NCBI GenBank assembly: GCA_002127415.1
Contig: MWJR01000264.1
Location: 1 to 5,502 of the forward strand
Direction: 5' to 3'
DNA: 5,502 bases
From: Calditrichaeota bacterium AABM5.125.24
GTDB taxonomy: Bacteria > Electryoneota > AABM5-125-24 > Hatepunaeales > Hatepunaeaceae
A model generated the notes under the pieces. That model was not told the origin of the DNA and did not search any database. It was given only the letters and a program-made list of their open reading frames with translations. The position numbers were made by a program, and so were the translations under genes. Positions 5,251 to 5,502 of this stretch are shown one piece after another; position 1 is the first letter of the stretch; each line of letters opens with the position of its first letter.

Positions 5251-5502
5251 CTGTCCGGTTTCTACGGTTCATACCGTTTTATCATTGATGAGAAGGGGCG
5301 GATCCAGATTCCCTCCCAGTTCCGTCGTCTGATGTTGGCTGAGGAGCCGAGGATGCTGGTGATGACTCGCGGCCCCGATAGCTGTATCTATGCCTTCCCC
5401 CTCCCTGCGTGGCTATACTATATGGATCAGATGCTGGATCTTGAGATCCCGACCGACGAGCGGCTGAAGCTGATGCGGGGTGTGCTATCCAGGGCCACCA
5501 AT
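5251..5502 (+). CDS. mraZ: Transcriptional regulator MraZ, N-terminal part (runs off the window)
   Basis: Eighty-four codons are present and the frame is open to the window edge; the family is usually about 140-150 residues. The first SpoVT/AbrB-like MraZ unit is clear: FYGSYRFIIDEKGRIQIPSQ (4-23) carries the hallmark D-x-K-G-R (13-17), and TRGPDSCIYAFPLPAW (39-54) corresponds to the usual 'TRGLDGCLFLYPLxEW'. MraZ is a DNA-binding repressor encoded first in the dcw cluster, normally followed by rsmH (mraW), ftsL and ftsI. The only plausible initiation codon is CTG at 5251, with GTGGAG eight nt upstream; the next ATG (codon 28) would delete the conserved D-x-K-G-R motif. A CTG start is rare, and a sequencing error or another non-standard codon cannot be excluded. 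Its own promoter and candidate MraZ boxes lie just upstream. Confidence 0.92.
   Translation, partial: MSGFYGSYRFIIDEKGRIQIPSQFRRLMLAEEPRMLVMTRGPDSCIYAFPLPAWLYYMDQMLDLEIPTDERLKLMRGVLSRATN

Overview
The window looks like chromosomal DNA of moderate G+C from an uncultured bacterium. A C-terminal tail fragment resembling type IX (Por) or FlgD-like sorting tails, ending in an LPSGSYLLRL-like strand at 1483-1620, points to the FCB superphylum (Bacteroidetes relatives, or candidate phyla such as Zixibacteria or Marinimicrobia). That placement is inference from one fragment. Most genes are conserved housekeeping or regulatory families. I see no phage, CRISPR array, tRNA or rRNA, and no convincing new multi-gene system. 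The unusual content is the number of different small palindromic elements and the loss of catalytic residues in three enzyme-like proteins.

Minus-strand block, read right to left: a protein related to the spore photoproduct lyase/Rv2578c radical SAM family but lacking the cysteine motif (3693-2629); recO, coupled to it by an ATGA overlap (2632-1832); a 349-bp scrap region with the tail fragment and a GTCATTGCGAG-type palindromic repeat; a lipoprotein with a formylglycine-generating-enzyme (FGE-sulfatase) fold that lacks the catalytic cysteines (1472-633); and a Mut7-C/zinc-ribbon protein (587-96).

The 416-bp divergent spacer (3694-4109) holds a MITE-like element with terminal inverted repeats, a candidate 7-bp target duplication and a central perfect hairpin. 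Two further hairpins follow it, the second ending 12 nt before the start codon of the next gene.

Plus-strand block: an HDOD signalling protein (4110-5063), then a strong sigma-70-type promoter, MraZ-box-like 10-nt-phased repeats, and the first 84 codons of mraZ, which appears to start at CTG. mraZ normally opens the division and cell wall (dcw) cluster, so that cluster probably continues past the right edge.

Functionally, RecO (recombinational repair) and MraZ (dcw regulator) are secure. The HDOD protein is probably a signalling adaptor. The SPL-like, FGE-like and Mut7-C proteins each keep their fold signature but lack residues needed for the textbook activity, so they should not be assigned that activity on family name alone.
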